A stretch of 51,498 bases of DNA from an uncultured Parabacteroides sp. (GTDB lineage Bacteria; Bacteroidota; Bacteroidia; Bacteroidales; Tannerellaceae): contig CALUZR010000020.1 of assembly GCA_944325335.1 (NCBI GenBank), positions 1-51,498 of the forward strand. Reading direction: 5' to 3'. The translations under genes and the position numbers were made by a program. Positions 20,089 to 28,087 of the stretch are shown here, in pieces. How positions within the stretch are numbered: the stretch's first letter is position 1; each line of letters starts with the position of its first letter. The notes under the pieces are model-generated. The model did no database searches, was not told the origin of the DNA, and saw only the letters and a program-made list of their open reading frames with translations.

Positions 20089-20628
20089 ATGGAAGTCAGA
20101 TTGAACAAACTGATCAGCGACTCCGGGCTTTGCTCGCGCCGGGAGGCAGATAAATTCATCGAGATGGGAAGGGTGACGGTCAATGGCAACCTCCCCTCGA
20201 TAGGGCAAAAGGTGACGGAAGCGGATGACGTCCGGGTGGATGGCGAACCTGTTGTCATGGGTAAACGGGTACACGGCCGTACGATACACGCTTCGACACC
20301 CAAGATTACAAACCTCTTGAAAGAGGGAGGCATGGAGACTGTATCAGCACGCCGCGCTACAACTCCATCATCCAAACAACCGGTATCGGCTTCGACCGAA
20401 AGCACCGGAGGCAAGCCTCGCCGCGAACATTACGCGAAATACAACAAATACGCCGCAGCCCGTCGCGCCCGAAAGGAACAGGGCGATACGGGGACGGCCA
20501 AACCCCTCTCACGCGGCGCTGTAGCCCAACGGGAAGCAGCCTCGCCCAAATCCGCCGCCCTCCGGAAGACCAGCCGGAACAACCCCGCCAACCGGGCCAA
20601 GTATAACCGAAACAAACGGGGTGTATGA
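20089..20628 (+). CDS. S4 RNA-binding domain protein with basic C-terminal tail
   Basis: Residues 3-62 form an S4 domain (VRLNKLISDSGLCSRREADKFIEMGRV then VTVNG), as at the N-terminus of RsuA/RluB-type pseudouridine synthases. No synthase domain follows. Instead residues 80-179 are a low-complexity tail rich in Lys, Arg, Ala and Ser (AKYNKYAAARRARKEQ; ANRAKYNRNKRGV). It probably binds structured RNA, perhaps ribosomal. It might be an eroded RluF-like protein, but similar stand-alone proteins are common in Bacteroidales. The stop overlaps the cobU start (ATGA), so it shares a transcript with the cobamide genes. Confidence 0.8.
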   Translation: MEVRLNKLISDSGLCSRREADKFIEMGRVTVNGNLPSIGQKVTEADDVRVDGEPVVMGKRVHGRTIHASTPKITNLLKEGGMETVSARRATTPSSKQPVSASTESTGGKPRREHYAKYNKYAAARRARKEQGDTGTAKPLSRGAVAQREAASPKSAALRKTSRNNPANRAKYNRNKRGV

Positions 20629-21134
20629 GGCGTATCATTCTCATCACGGGTGGACAGCGGTCGGGTAAAAGCCGCCATGCGCAGGAGCTTGCCAAGAGCC
20701 TGAGTCCACACCCAATTTACCTGGCGACGGCTCGCATCTGGGACGAAGAGTTTCGTCAGCGCGTGGCGCGTCACCAGGCAGACCGTGGGCCGGAATGGGT
20801 CAATCTTGAAGAAGATAAGTTCCTCAACCGGCACTGTGTGGAGGGCCAGGTCGTCGTCATCGATTGCGTCACGCTCTGGTGCACAAACTTCTTCTACGAC
20901 CTGCAGAGCCGTACCGACGAGGCCCTCAAAGCCATACAGGCAGAGTTCGACTCGTTCACCCAGCAGGATGCGTGTTTTATCTTCGTCACCAACGAATTGG
21001 GTATGGGTGGCGTGGCAATGGACCCTGTCCAGCGCCGTTTCACCGACCTGCAAGGGTGGGTCAACCAATACATTGCCGCTCGGGCCGACGAGGTTATCCT
21101 CATGGTGAGCGGCATTCCCGTAACGATTAAATAA
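20625..21134 (+). CDS. cobU: Adenosylcobinamide kinase / guanylyltransferase CobU
   Basis: CobU phosphorylates adenosylcobinamide and then adds GMP, activating it for lower-ligand attachment. The P-loop is LITGGQRSGKSRHAQ near residue 6, RHQADRGPEW near 49 carries the guanylylated His, and FVTNELGMGGVAMDP near 120 is family-typical. Length 169 residues is usual. The gene overlaps the S4 gene by four bases and precedes cobT by 15. Confidence 0.95.
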   Translation: MRRIILITGGQRSGKSRHAQELAKSLSPHPIYLATARIWDEEFRQRVARHQADRGPEWVNLEEDKFLNRHCVEGQVVVIDCVTLWCTNFFYDLQSRTDEALKAIQAEFDSFTQQDACFIFVTNELGMGGVAMDPVQRRFTDLQGWVNQYIAARADEVILMVSGIPVTIK

Positions 21135-21149
21135 CTTAACACCAACAAT

Positions 21150-22187
21150 ATGCTTACTTTCCACATTAAAGGGTTGAACAATTCGTTGCGCCCCGCCTTA
21201 CAACAAAAGATCGACTCCCTGGCCAAGCCGAAAGGATCCTTAGGCCGATTGGAGAACTTGGCCATGCAGATTGGCCTGATTCAAAACACCTTGACCCCCA
21301 AACTGACGAATCCCGTGAACGTCATCTTTGCCGCCGACCATGGTATTGCCGACGAGGGCGTGAGCCAATCTCCAAAAGAGGTAACGCGCCAAGTGGTGTT
21401 CAACTTCCTGCATGGCGGATCTGGTGTCTGCTTCTTGGCCCGCCAACATGGCTTCGGGATGAAGATTGTAGACGGCGGAGTGGATTACGACTTTCCGCCC
21501 CTCTCAGGCCTTATCAATAAGAAGATACGCAAGGGAACACGCAACTTCCTGAAGGAACCGGCCCTGACGCAAGAGGAGATGGAGCAGGCCTTCCAAGCGG
21601 GTGCCGACATCGTGTCCGAATGCCATGCCGAGGGTAGCAACATCATTAGCTTCGGCGAGATGGGTATCGGAAACACCTCGGCGGCAAGCATGTGGATGGC
21701 GGCAATACTCAAGAGGCCCGTAGCCGAATGCGTGGGTGCCGGCAGTGGGCTGGACGAAGAGGGCGTGCGCCATAAAACCCGTGTTCTCCAGCGAGCCATG
21801 AACCGCTATTCCGGGAGTACGGACCCTTTCGACGTCATGCGCCACTTTGGGGGAATCGAAATGATCATGGCGGTGGGCGGCATGCTCCGGGCGGCAGAGT
21901 TGGGGATGATTATCCTCATCGACGGGTTCATCATGACAAACTGCTACTTGGCAGCCTTCTTTATCAATCCTTTTATGCGGGAATATTGTATCTTTTGCCA
22001 TTGCGGGGGCGAGAAGGCACATCGCAAATTGTTAAATATAGTATGTGCCGAACCACTGCTGGACCTCGGCCTCCGGCTGGGTGAAGGCTCGGGGGCGGTA
22101 TGCGCTTATCCGTTGGTCGACTCGGCGGTGCGTATGCTGAATGAGATGCATTCATTTGAACAAGAAAACATCACTAAGTACTTCTGA
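21150..22187 (+). CDS. cobT: Nicotinate-nucleotide:dimethylbenzimidazole phosphoribosyltransferase CobT
   Basis: CobT makes alpha-ribazole phosphate from a lower-ligand base and nicotinate mononucleotide. Signature segments are [17 protein letters not shown] near residue 29, [20 protein letters not shown] near 61, [14 protein letters not shown] near 170 and [15 protein letters not shown] near 307, where the Glu is the catalytic base. At 345 residues it is of standard length. It lies in line with cobU and cobS, and the cobS ATG begins two bases after its stop. Confidence 0.96.
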   Translation: MLTFHIKGLNNSLRPALQQKIDSLAKPKGSLGRLENLAMQIGLIQNTLTPKLTNPVNVIFAADHGIADEGVSQSPKEVTRQVVFNFLHGGSGVCFLARQHGFGMKIVDGGVDYDFPPLSGLINKKIRKGTRNFLKEPALTQEEMEQAFQAGADIVSECHAEGSNIISFGEMGIGNTSAASMWMAAILKRPVAECVGAGSGLDEEGVRHKTRVLQRAMNRYSGSTDPFDVMRHFGGIEMIMAVGGMLRAAELGMIILIDGFIMTNCYLAAFFINPFMREYCIFCHCGGEKAHRKLLNIVCAEPLLDLGLRLGEGSGAVCAYPLVDSAVRMLNEMHSFEQENITKYF

Positions 22188-22188
22188 T

Positions 22189-22941
22189 ATGACGCGCATC
22201 CTGGCAGCCCTCACCTTCTTCACCCGCCTCCCCTTCTGGCGGCTGCTCGACATACCGGCAGAGGCGTATCGCAATATCGTGGCATACTGGCCACTCGCGG
22301 GTTGGCTTACGGCGGGACTGAGCGTGCTGGTACTCTTCCTGGCCGGTATGGTCCTGCCGCCCTCCGTGGCGTTGTTATTGGCCATGGCAACCCGCCTCCT
22401 GCTGACCGGCTGCCTGCACGAGGACGGGTTGGCCGATTGCTTCGATGCTTTCGGAGGAGGTGGCAACGACCGCGCCCGCATCCTCTCGATCATGAAAGAC
22501 TCGCGCATAGGTAGTTTCGGTGTGATTGGGCTGATGATGTACTTCGCCCTCTACTTCGCCCTACTCCACGGCCTCCCGCTCGAGGCAGCCGGGACGGCGA
22601 TGCTCATAGCCGACCCCCTTTCGAAGGGAGCCGCGAGCCAAATCATCAACTGCCTGCCCTACGCGCGAACAGCGCAGGAGGCAAAGAGCCACACCGTCTA
22701 CAGCCCGATGAGCCGCCGGGAACTCCTCGTCAGCTTCGTCGCTGCGCTGGCCTCCCTCGTATGGCTCCCTACCTATATATATATAGTAGCTGTCCCGGTG
22801 CCTTACCTCGTCTCGCTGCTCCTCTTCCAGTTCTATAAGCGGAAGATACAAGGCTATACGGGAGACTGTTGCGGGGCTACGTTCCTCCTCTCCGAGCTCT
22901 CCTTCCTCCTGGCCTATGTGATGATAGCGCAGGTAAGCTAA
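22189..22941 (+). CDS. cobS: Adenosylcobinamide-GDP ribazoletransferase CobS
   Basis: CobS is the polytopic membrane enzyme that joins adenosylcobinamide-GDP and alpha-ribazole phosphate. The motif GCLHEDGLADCFDAFGGG near residue 80, with acidic metal ligands, is diagnostic. About six hydrophobic segments are present, and the length of 250 residues is usual. ATG 22189 (MTRILAALTFFTRLPFW) matches the family N-terminus; the longer frame overlaps cobT. The product, adenosylcobalamin phosphate, is the substrate for CobC, whose gene lies 5.1 kb downstream after an accessory block. Confidence 0.95.
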   Translation: MTRILAALTFFTRLPFWRLLDIPAEAYRNIVAYWPLAGWLTAGLSVLVLFLAGMVLPPSVALLLAMATRLLLTGCLHEDGLADCFDAFGGGGNDRARILSIMKDSRIGSFGVIGLMMYFALYFALLHGLPLEAAGTAMLIADPLSKGAASQIINCLPYARTAQEAKSHTVYSPMSRRELLVSFVAALASLVWLPTYIYIVAVPVPYLVSLLLFQFYKRKIQGYTGDCCGATFLLSELSFLLAYVMIAQVS

Positions 22942-22998
22942 GTGATAGAAACAGACAAGATATTCGCTCTTTAACATGGTGGGACAAAAATAAATCGT

Positions 22999-23006
22999 TA
23001 TCTTTG
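22999..23006 (+). promoter_or_regulatory. -7 box of the GNAT toxin-antitoxin-like pair
   Basis: TATCTTTG lies 29 bases before the ATG at 23036, in the gap after cobS. Confidence 0.5.
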
Positions 23007-23035
23007 CCCCACGTAATTTAAAAGAAGAAAAACGT

Positions 23036-23215
23036 ATGGCAAGACCGATTAAAGAAACCCCAATACTCTTCGGGGAAGACGCACGGCGTTTCGAGGAGCG
23101 GATGAAGCAAGTCCGCCGGGAAACACCAGAAGAAAAGGAAAGAAGACTGGCTGATTTTGAGCTGGGCATGAAAATGCTCGAATTAGGTAAACGTACAAAA
23201 AGGGCACGTATATGA
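23036..23215 (+). CDS. Putative antitoxin partner of the GNAT protein
   Basis: A complete 59-residue frame begins MARPIKETPILFGEDARRFE. It is rich in charged residues and predicted to be mostly helical (EERMKQVRRETPEEKERRLADF). The stop overlaps the start of the GNAT gene (ATGA), and a TATCTTTG promoter precedes it. Small genes of this kind sit before GNAT-type toxins in many bacteria. No ribbon-helix-helix fold is obvious, so the role is inferred from position, size and charge. Confidence 0.7.
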   Translation: MARPIKETPILFGEDARRFEERMKQVRRETPEEKERRLADFELGMKMLELGKRTKRARI

Positions 23216-23784
23216 ATGTCAGTCTGCAAGAACCGTTTTCATCTTATATCATCCGTAAGTTGGAAACTGACGAAAGAGTGAAATCGTTCGATTGCGGCGA
23301 TGCCGACTTGAACGATTTTATTTTGAATGAATCTGGACTTTATCGCAAAGCATTATTAGCTGTGAGCTATGTGTTCGAAGCCGTAGACGACATAAATCAT
23401 GAACATATTGCCGCCTATTTCAGTCTGGCTAACGACCGGGTATCTATGACAGATTTCCCCAATAAGACCGAATTTAACCGCTTCCGTAAACATCGTTTTG
23501 TCAATGAAAAAAGATTGAAAAGCTATCCTGCGGCAAAGATCTGTCGTTTGGCCATCAATCAAGAACTAAAAGGACAACACATAGGACAATTCTTGATAAA
23601 CTTCATCAAGAGTTACTTCCTCGCCGACAACAAGACCGGCTGCCGCTTCCTCACCGTGGACGCTTACGCCGCCGCTATCCCTTTCTATCTGAAGCAGAAC
23701 TTTGTGCCGCTTACGGTGGAAGATGAGGATGCTGATACCCGCTTGCTATATTTCGACCTCAACGACATTGCCGACATAGACTGA
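23212..23784 (+). CDS. GNAT acetyltransferase, TacT/AtaT-like toxin candidate
   Basis: The 190-residue protein has GNAT features: an N-terminal FDCGDADLNDFIL segment typical of TacT-like toxins, and the acetyl-CoA-binding region ICRLAINQELKGQHIGQFLI near residue 105. The C-terminus has GCRFLTVDAYAAAIPFYLKQNFV near 145. Toxins of this group acetylate the amino acid on charged tRNA; that activity here is inference. Between residues 65 and 90 it is longer than the shortest TacT proteins. Together with the 59-residue gene that overlaps it, it forms a probable toxin-antitoxin module at the left end of the accessory block. A plain GNAT enzyme is the alternative. Confidence 0.78.
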   Translation: MNVSLQEPFSSYIIRKLETDERVKSFDCGDADLNDFILNESGLYRKALLAVSYVFEAVDDINHEHIAAYFSLANDRVSMTDFPNKTEFNRFRKHRFVNEKRLKSYPAAKICRLAINQELKGQHIGQFLINFIKSYFLADNKTGCRFLTVDAYAAAIPFYLKQNFVPLTVEDEDADTRLLYFDLNDIADID

Positions 23785-23855
23785 CCACATACCCCCTCCA
23801 AAAACTTTTTTCATAAAAAGAAGAAAAAAGGCTTGGCAGTTCAAATTCTTTTTCC

Positions 23856-23863
23856 TACTTTTG
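23856..23863 (+). promoter_or_regulatory. -7 box of the fimbrial lipoprotein gene
   Basis: TACTTTTG lies 18 bases before the ATG at 23882, and an AAAAGGAA sequence (23870-23877) precedes the ATG as a ribosome-binding site. Together they mark ATG 23882 as the intended start. Confidence 0.55.
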
Positions 23864-23881
23864 GCCACGAAAAGGAATAAT

Positions 23882-24945
23882 ATGAATAAAAGGAACATCC
23901 ATATCAATACACGAACGGAAACAAGGCCCCTTGAGCCAAACGGGAAGTCCCGTTTTTACCCCCCCGATTAACTTTCAATAACATATATTATTATTTACTT
24001 CTTATCGTAACGCTGCTCCTTGTCCCCACCGCGTGCGACGACGAGCCGCTTCCCCAACCGGAACCCACGCCCGAGAACAGGAACGTAACCGTACACCTGC
24101 TTCTCCCGTCCCTTCAATTAGCTCCTTATACCTCGTCTACCCGCGCAACAGACGGGTGGCAACTGCGGTGCATCGCCGAAGTGTATGGCTCCGCCGCGGA
24201 TACCTGCCTCCAGCGGGCAGAGACCCTATGCCAGCTCCTGCCAGACGGGAACTATACGACCGACCTGGCGCTGGAGCTCATCCCCGCCCAATACCGCCTC
24301 CTCCTGTGGCTGGATTGGATGCATCAAGATTCCACTTACTATAAGACAGACCGCCTGGACCAGGTGCAGGTAAAGACCGCGGCGTATGCCTCGTCCGCTA
24401 AGAAGGATGCCTATTATGCCGCATCCACCCTGGATACGACCCAAGGCGAAGATACCCTCTCCATCGAATTGATACGCCCGCTTGCCCAATACCGCCTGAT
24501 AGCTTCCGACGTGGAAGCCTACCGCGACTTGATAGCCAAGGGCGATACCCTGCCGCCTATCGAGAAGCTGCAAGCGCGCGTCACCTACGAGGGCTTCTTC
24601 CCCACCGGCTTCAACGTAGCCACGGGCCAGCCCAACGATGCGCTCAACGCGGGCATACACTACACCTCCGCCCCGACCGCAGCCGAGGGATATGAGGAAG
24701 CCACGGCCCGTCAGGTAGGCGCGGACTTCGTACTGGCGGGCGACGAGGAGTCGTTTGTCACCGTCACCCTGCAGCTGGTGGACGTCACCACGGGCGAGGC
24801 GGTCTCCACCGTGCAGCACGTCAAGATACCCTACCGTCGGGGGCACCTCACCACCGTCTCCGGGCACTTCCTCACGGCGAGCAAGACCACGGGCGGCGTA
24901 CAAATCAATACCGAGTGGGACAAAGACATCGTCATTGAGTTTTAA
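23882..24945 (+). CDS. FimB/Mfa2-like fimbrial lipoprotein, out of frame at a C7 tract (phase-variable?)
   Basis: The ATG at 23882 has a promoter and Shine-Dalgarno site but stops after 29 codons (TAA at 23969), just past seven C (23959-23965). One extra C would join it to the long downstream frame, giving a hydrophobic signal (YYYLLLIVTLLLVPTAC) with a lipobox Cys near residue 52 and then about 300 residues. The downstream frame has no ATG of its own before the signal. The mature part (RATDGWQLRCIAEVYG, YRLLLWLDWM, DAYYAASTL, and the end GGVQINTEWDKDIVIEF) resembles fimbrial anchor proteins of the Mfa2/DUF6562 type. The gene would anchor or cap a fimbria on the outer membrane. The state shown here is OFF. 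A sequencing error or a fixed frameshift are the alternatives. Confidence 0.7.
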
Positions 24946-24965
24946 CAAGCATACAAGATAGAAAG

Positions 24966-25763
24966 ATGAAGCTACTGAATTACATATTCACCCTGATCAC
25001 CCTCGCGCTGCTGGCCACCTCGTGCAGCCAAGACGAGCTGCCGGGCAATGGCGAAGACGCCCCTGTCACAGGGCAGACGCAGACCTATACCTTCACCGTG
25101 TCGCCTGACCTGACGCTGGAGGGTGATGCCACAACACGCTCGGAGGGAACGGATGCGGAAATGCCGACACGTTGCTTTATGCAAGTTATCAAGCCAAGTG
25201 GTGAAGCAGAAGAAATCATCACAGGAACGAAAGATAATACCACCAGCAATTACACTTTTACTGTCCGGCTTGCTTCCAACACAGAATACACCTACTTGTT
25301 TTGGGCAGACAACGGCAGTGGGGACACTCCGACAGACCTCCGGGAAGTTCAATACACACCGGGAACAGTGGCTTTCGCAGCTAATGTACAAGGAACATTG
25401 GAAACCGTTGATAAAACCGTTGAGTTGAAGCACGTTGTGGCAAAAGTGACGTTAAAGACCACTACAGATGTCACCTTTGAAGACAGTCGTACTATTAGAC
25501 TGTCCGCTTCGTGCGCGTCCACATATAACGTACAAACGCCTTCCGCTTCGAGTTTTGAAGACAAGAGTATCTCCGAGGAAATGACAGATGCAAGCCTTGC
25601 CGCAGACAGCGAAGTGCTGACAACCTACATCATCCCCAATCCGGACGACAAGGCAGTCACATTCAGCGCACACGACTTGGCGCAGACCATTGACGTTGTG
25701 CATCTCGTCGCCAATACGAATGTCACCCTGCAAGGCGACCTGTCGGAGGATAATCCCAAATAG
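24966..25763 (+). CDS. Fimbrillin-like lipoprotein, ended by an in-frame TAG
   Basis: The 265-residue product has a lipoprotein signal (ALLATSC near residue 20). The following domain is shared with the next gene: TRSEGTDAEMPTRCFMQV, TEYTYLFWADNGSGD, and VELKHVVAKVTLKTT, as in DUF6562-type fimbrillins. The TAG at 25761 is followed in the same frame by 128 more sense codons ending at 26150, so the protein was probably about 394 residues. The part after the TAG is more AT-rich than the first 150 bases, suggesting a mosaic origin. Premature termination would remove the likely C-terminal strand or anchor region. The first 55 codons are GC-rich like the neighbours. Confidence 0.75.
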   Translation: MKLLNYIFTLITLALLATSCSQDELPGNGEDAPVTGQTQTYTFTVSPDLTLEGDATTRSEGTDAEMPTRCFMQVIKPSGEAEEIITGTKDNTTSNYTFTVRLASNTEYTYLFWADNGSGDTPTDLREVQYTPGTVAFAANVQGTLETVDKTVELKHVVAKVTLKTTTDVTFEDSRTIRLSASCASTYNVQTPSASSFEDKSISEEMTDASLAADSEVLTTYIIPNPDDKAVTFSAHDLAQTIDVVHLVANTNVTLQGDLSEDNPK

Positions 25764-26150
25764 GGAGCGACAAAAGAATATGTTGAGAAGCAAATCGACT
25801 TCTTTTTCAAAAAGAAAAACGGTGACCCCGAAGGATATTTTGAGGGTGATGTCTACCGATTTTATTTACCGGAAGGAAACATAGCAGATTTGGAAGCGGT
25901 TTTAAGTGCTATTTTTCATAAGAACGTAGAACTTAACCTTACACAGTCTGGCACTATCTTTGAAGAAGTATTGGATAACAATTATACTTTTAAGATATCA
26001 CATGTTGGGCCTAATAAAAATTTAGACATTTCAATAAATGGCAACAAAACATATGTTGTTAGTTATAATCCTGATAATGACTACTATGCAAATTTTTCAG
26101 CCGTTTCAGATAAGTTGAAGAACCAGACCGAACAAGCATACAACAAATAA
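25764..26150 (+). pseudogene. C-terminal remainder of the amber-interrupted fimbrillin-like gene
   Basis: Reading on in frame from the TAG gives GATKEYVEKQIDFFFKKKNG and then a continuous protein to TAA at 26148. The first internal ATG is not until well downstream of that segment, so independent translation from its true beginning is unlikely; an 86-codon frame starting near 25890 exists but has no good ribosome-binding site. It contains alternating hydrophobic stretches (VELNLTQSGTIFEEVL; KTYVVSYNP) compatible with beta strands. Confidence 0.7.
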
Positions 26151-26163
26151 ATAAAGAAAAGAT

Positions 26164-27000
26164 ATGAACCAAACAGCACGGATATACAAGATGAATAAGA
26201 AAGCAACAGTTTTGATGCTGGCAGCCACAGCGTTGCTCGCATCCTGCAGCCAAAGCGAAGGGCTGCTTCCCAGCGGGGACTTGGTTCCCGTAACGATCCA
26301 CGCCTCCCTCGACGAGGCGATACAGACCCGCGCAGAGGGCGAGACCATCGGCCGCTGCCTGCTCCAAGTGGTAGAGAACAACGTGCCGGGCGAGGTGCAG
26401 GAGATGGACGCCTCCGGCAACGGCTACACCGCCTCCCTCCAGCTGGCTACGGGCAGCACGTACACGTTCCTCTTCTGGGCGGACGATGCCGACGGCACGG
26501 TGAGCGACCTATCGAAGGTAAGTTACAGCAGCGGCATTGCCTACGCCGACCGTGTCGACTGGCACAACGAAGCCACTATCTCGGCCGAGCTGACGCACGT
26601 CGTCACCAAGGTCACGCTCCAGACAACGGGCACGTTGGAGAAAGACAAGAAGGGTTCCATCCAGATCCTGAAGGTCTACACCACGTACAACGTCGCGACC
26701 GAGAAACCCAGCGGTACGGCCACCGCGCAGTCCTATACCTATAGCGCCACAAGTACCCTCAATGGTACGCCGGACGCGCCCGCCGAAGTCGCCGTGTTCT
26801 ACGCGCTGGTCGACGGCGAAGGAACGCAAACCTTGACGCTCGACAACGGAGCCGAGACCTCCATCCCGAACGTCCCCCTCGCCCCGAACACGCATGTCAT
26901 CCTCCGAGGCGACGTGCAGAACGTAGGATTTACGACGGCCACGATTACGGCTACGGCGGACGCTGATTGGCAAGATAGCGATGAACCCATAGATTTTTAG
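26164..27000 (+). CDS. Fimbrillin-like lipoprotein (DUF6562-like)
   Basis: A lipoprotein signal (KATVLMLAATALLASC) anchors the protein. The mature domain parallels the preceding gene: TRAEGETIGRCLLQV, STYTFLFWADDADG, ISAELTHVVTKVTLQTT, and a C-terminal VPLAPNTHVILRGDV. Such proteins are subunits or tips of Bacteroidales fimbriae (type V pili), matured at the cell surface by protease cleavage. Length 278 residues. ATG 26164 or ATG 26191 (MNKKATVLML) could be the start; the second gives the more usual signal length. This is the only undamaged member of the three fimbrial genes here. Confidence 0.8.
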   Translation: MNQTARIYKMNKKATVLMLAATALLASCSQSEGLLPSGDLVPVTIHASLDEAIQTRAEGETIGRCLLQVVENNVPGEVQEMDASGNGYTASLQLATGSTYTFLFWADDADGTVSDLSKVSYSSGIAYADRVDWHNEATISAELTHVVTKVTLQTTGTLEKDKKGSIQILKVYTTYNVATEKPSGTATAQSYTYSATSTLNGTPDAPAEVAVFYALVDGEGTQTLTLDNGAETSIPNVPLAPNTHVILRGDVQNVGFTTATITATADADWQDSDEPIDF

Positions 27001-27031
27001 CCAAAAAGCTTGCCCATTCAAAAGAAAGTCC

Positions 27032-27039
27032 TAACTTTG
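27032..27039 (+). promoter_or_regulatory. -7 box upstream of the HU-HIG leader
   Basis: TAACTTTG fits TAnnTTTG. A transcript starting near 27046 would have a 295-base leader carrying two tiny frames (27059-27109, 16 codons; 27111-27182, 23 codons) and the seven-unit array before the HU-HIG ATG. Confidence 0.45.
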
Positions 27040-27142
27040 CGGATGTTCAACCTCAAACATGGAGAACAAATCAGAAGATAACAAATACAGAATTATTAAC
27101 CATCTTTGACATGCTGACCAGAGGGGTAAGACACCCAATGAA

Positions 27143-27297
27143 GTTAAGTCCGACACTTAACCCAGTTAAGTCCGACACTTAACCCCAGTTAAGTCCGACA
27201 CCCAACCCCCGTTAAGTCCGACACTTAACCCCTGTTAAGTCCGACACTTAACCCCCGTTAAGTCCGACACCTAACCTCGTTAAGTCCGACACTTAAC
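27143..27297. repeat. Seven tandem 22-23-bp units, each GTTAAGT-CCGAC-ACTTAAC
   Basis: Units start at 27143, 27165, 27188, 27211, 27234, 27257 and 27279. The unit GTTAAGTCCGACACTTAAC is a perfect seven-base inverted repeat around CCGAC. Unit 3 (ACCCAAC) and unit 6 (ACCTAAC) have a changed right arm. Short C-rich linkers separate the units. The array ends 43 bases before the HU-HIG ATG and may be an operator array or a string of RNA hairpins in its leader. Confidence 0.93.
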
Positions 27298-27340
27298 TTT
27301 ATTCCCTCTCCACGCGTGTTAAAGAACAATAAAAAGGATT

Positions 27341-28087
27341 ATGGCCTATTATAAGAAAAAACAGCAAAAGATCAACGGATTGTGGTATCCGCAGTCCGTA
27401 TTGTCGGGCAGTGCGATTTCGACCGACCGAATCGCCGAACGGTTGGCTGAGATCTCGACCGTAAGCCGCTCCGACGTATTGGCGGTATTGGGTAATTTGG
27501 CCAGCGTCATGGCAGACTACATGGCATTGGGCAAGAGTGTGAAAATAGACGGATTGGGCACGTTCTACTTTACGGCAGTGGCCAACGGGACGGGCGTCGA
27601 GACGCCGGAAGAGGTGAATGCCAACCAGATAACCGGTGTGCGCGTCCGCTTCATTCCGGAAACGAAGCGTACCGACGGGAACCGCCGCACGTACCGCTCG
27701 CTTACCGATATCGAAATCGAATGGTTGGAATGGAAGGGCAACGAAAAGACGGACGAGCCTGAAATTACGGACGGGACCGACGGGTCGACGGGCGCAAAGA
27801 GGAGCACGGCGACGCGCGGAAGACAGTACCTGGTATACGGAAAGAATATCCTGCTGTTGGGCGAAGACGGGGAAGCAGTGGGTATCATCAAGCTGATCAA
27901 CGAGTTGGAGGTAGAGGAAGTGATTACGAGCGTAGCCGTGAACACGCGAGACCTCGTCGTCTTCACCATCCCGCAAGACCTGGCCGAGGGCAAATACCGC
28001 CTCGTCTTCGAGACCTACTACAGCCCGAAGGGCCTGCGCGAAGAGCCGGCCGTGGTAGAAGCTCCCTTTACGTTGCAGTTGGTTTGA
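27341..28087 (+). CDS. HU-HIG family DNA-binding protein with C-terminal Ig-like domain
   Basis: Residues 1-120 form a divergent HU/IHF domain (RIAERLAEISTVSRSDVLAVLGNLASVM; GKSVKIDGLGTFYFTAV), as in the HU-HIG family of Bacteroidota (HU fused to winged-helix, Ig or Gly-rich parts). After a charged linker (TDGTDGSTGAKRSTATRG), residues 165-248 look like an Ig-type beta domain (GKNILLLGEDGEAVGIIKLI; GKYRLVFETYYSPKG). The family's role is not established. The gene follows a seven-unit palindromic array and its stop overlaps cobC by one base. AAAAAGG precedes the ATG. The array may be its binding site; this is inference. Confidence 0.85.
   Translation: MAYYKKKQQKINGLWYPQSVLSGSAISTDRIAERLAEISTVSRSDVLAVLGNLASVMADYMALGKSVKIDGLGTFYFTAVANGTGVETPEEVNANQITGVRVRFIPETKRTDGNRRTYRSLTDIEIEWLEWKGNEKTDEPEITDGTDGSTGAKRSTATRGRQYLVYGKNILLLGEDGEAVGIIKLINELEVEEVITSVAVNTRDLVVFTIPQDLAEGKYRLVFETYYSPKGLREEPAVVEAPFTLQLV

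Noticed and set aside
20040..20089. Cobalamin riboswitch before the S4-cobUTS unit
   Set aside because: The space between the -7 box and the ATG is about 40 bases, far too short for a B12-box aptamer, and no GCCACTG-type box is present.
25890..26150. Independent 86-codon gene
   Set aside because: It is in the same frame as the preceding fimbrillin-like gene beyond the TAG, and its coding signal starts 42 codons before its first ATG, so it is a remainder rather than a separate gene.
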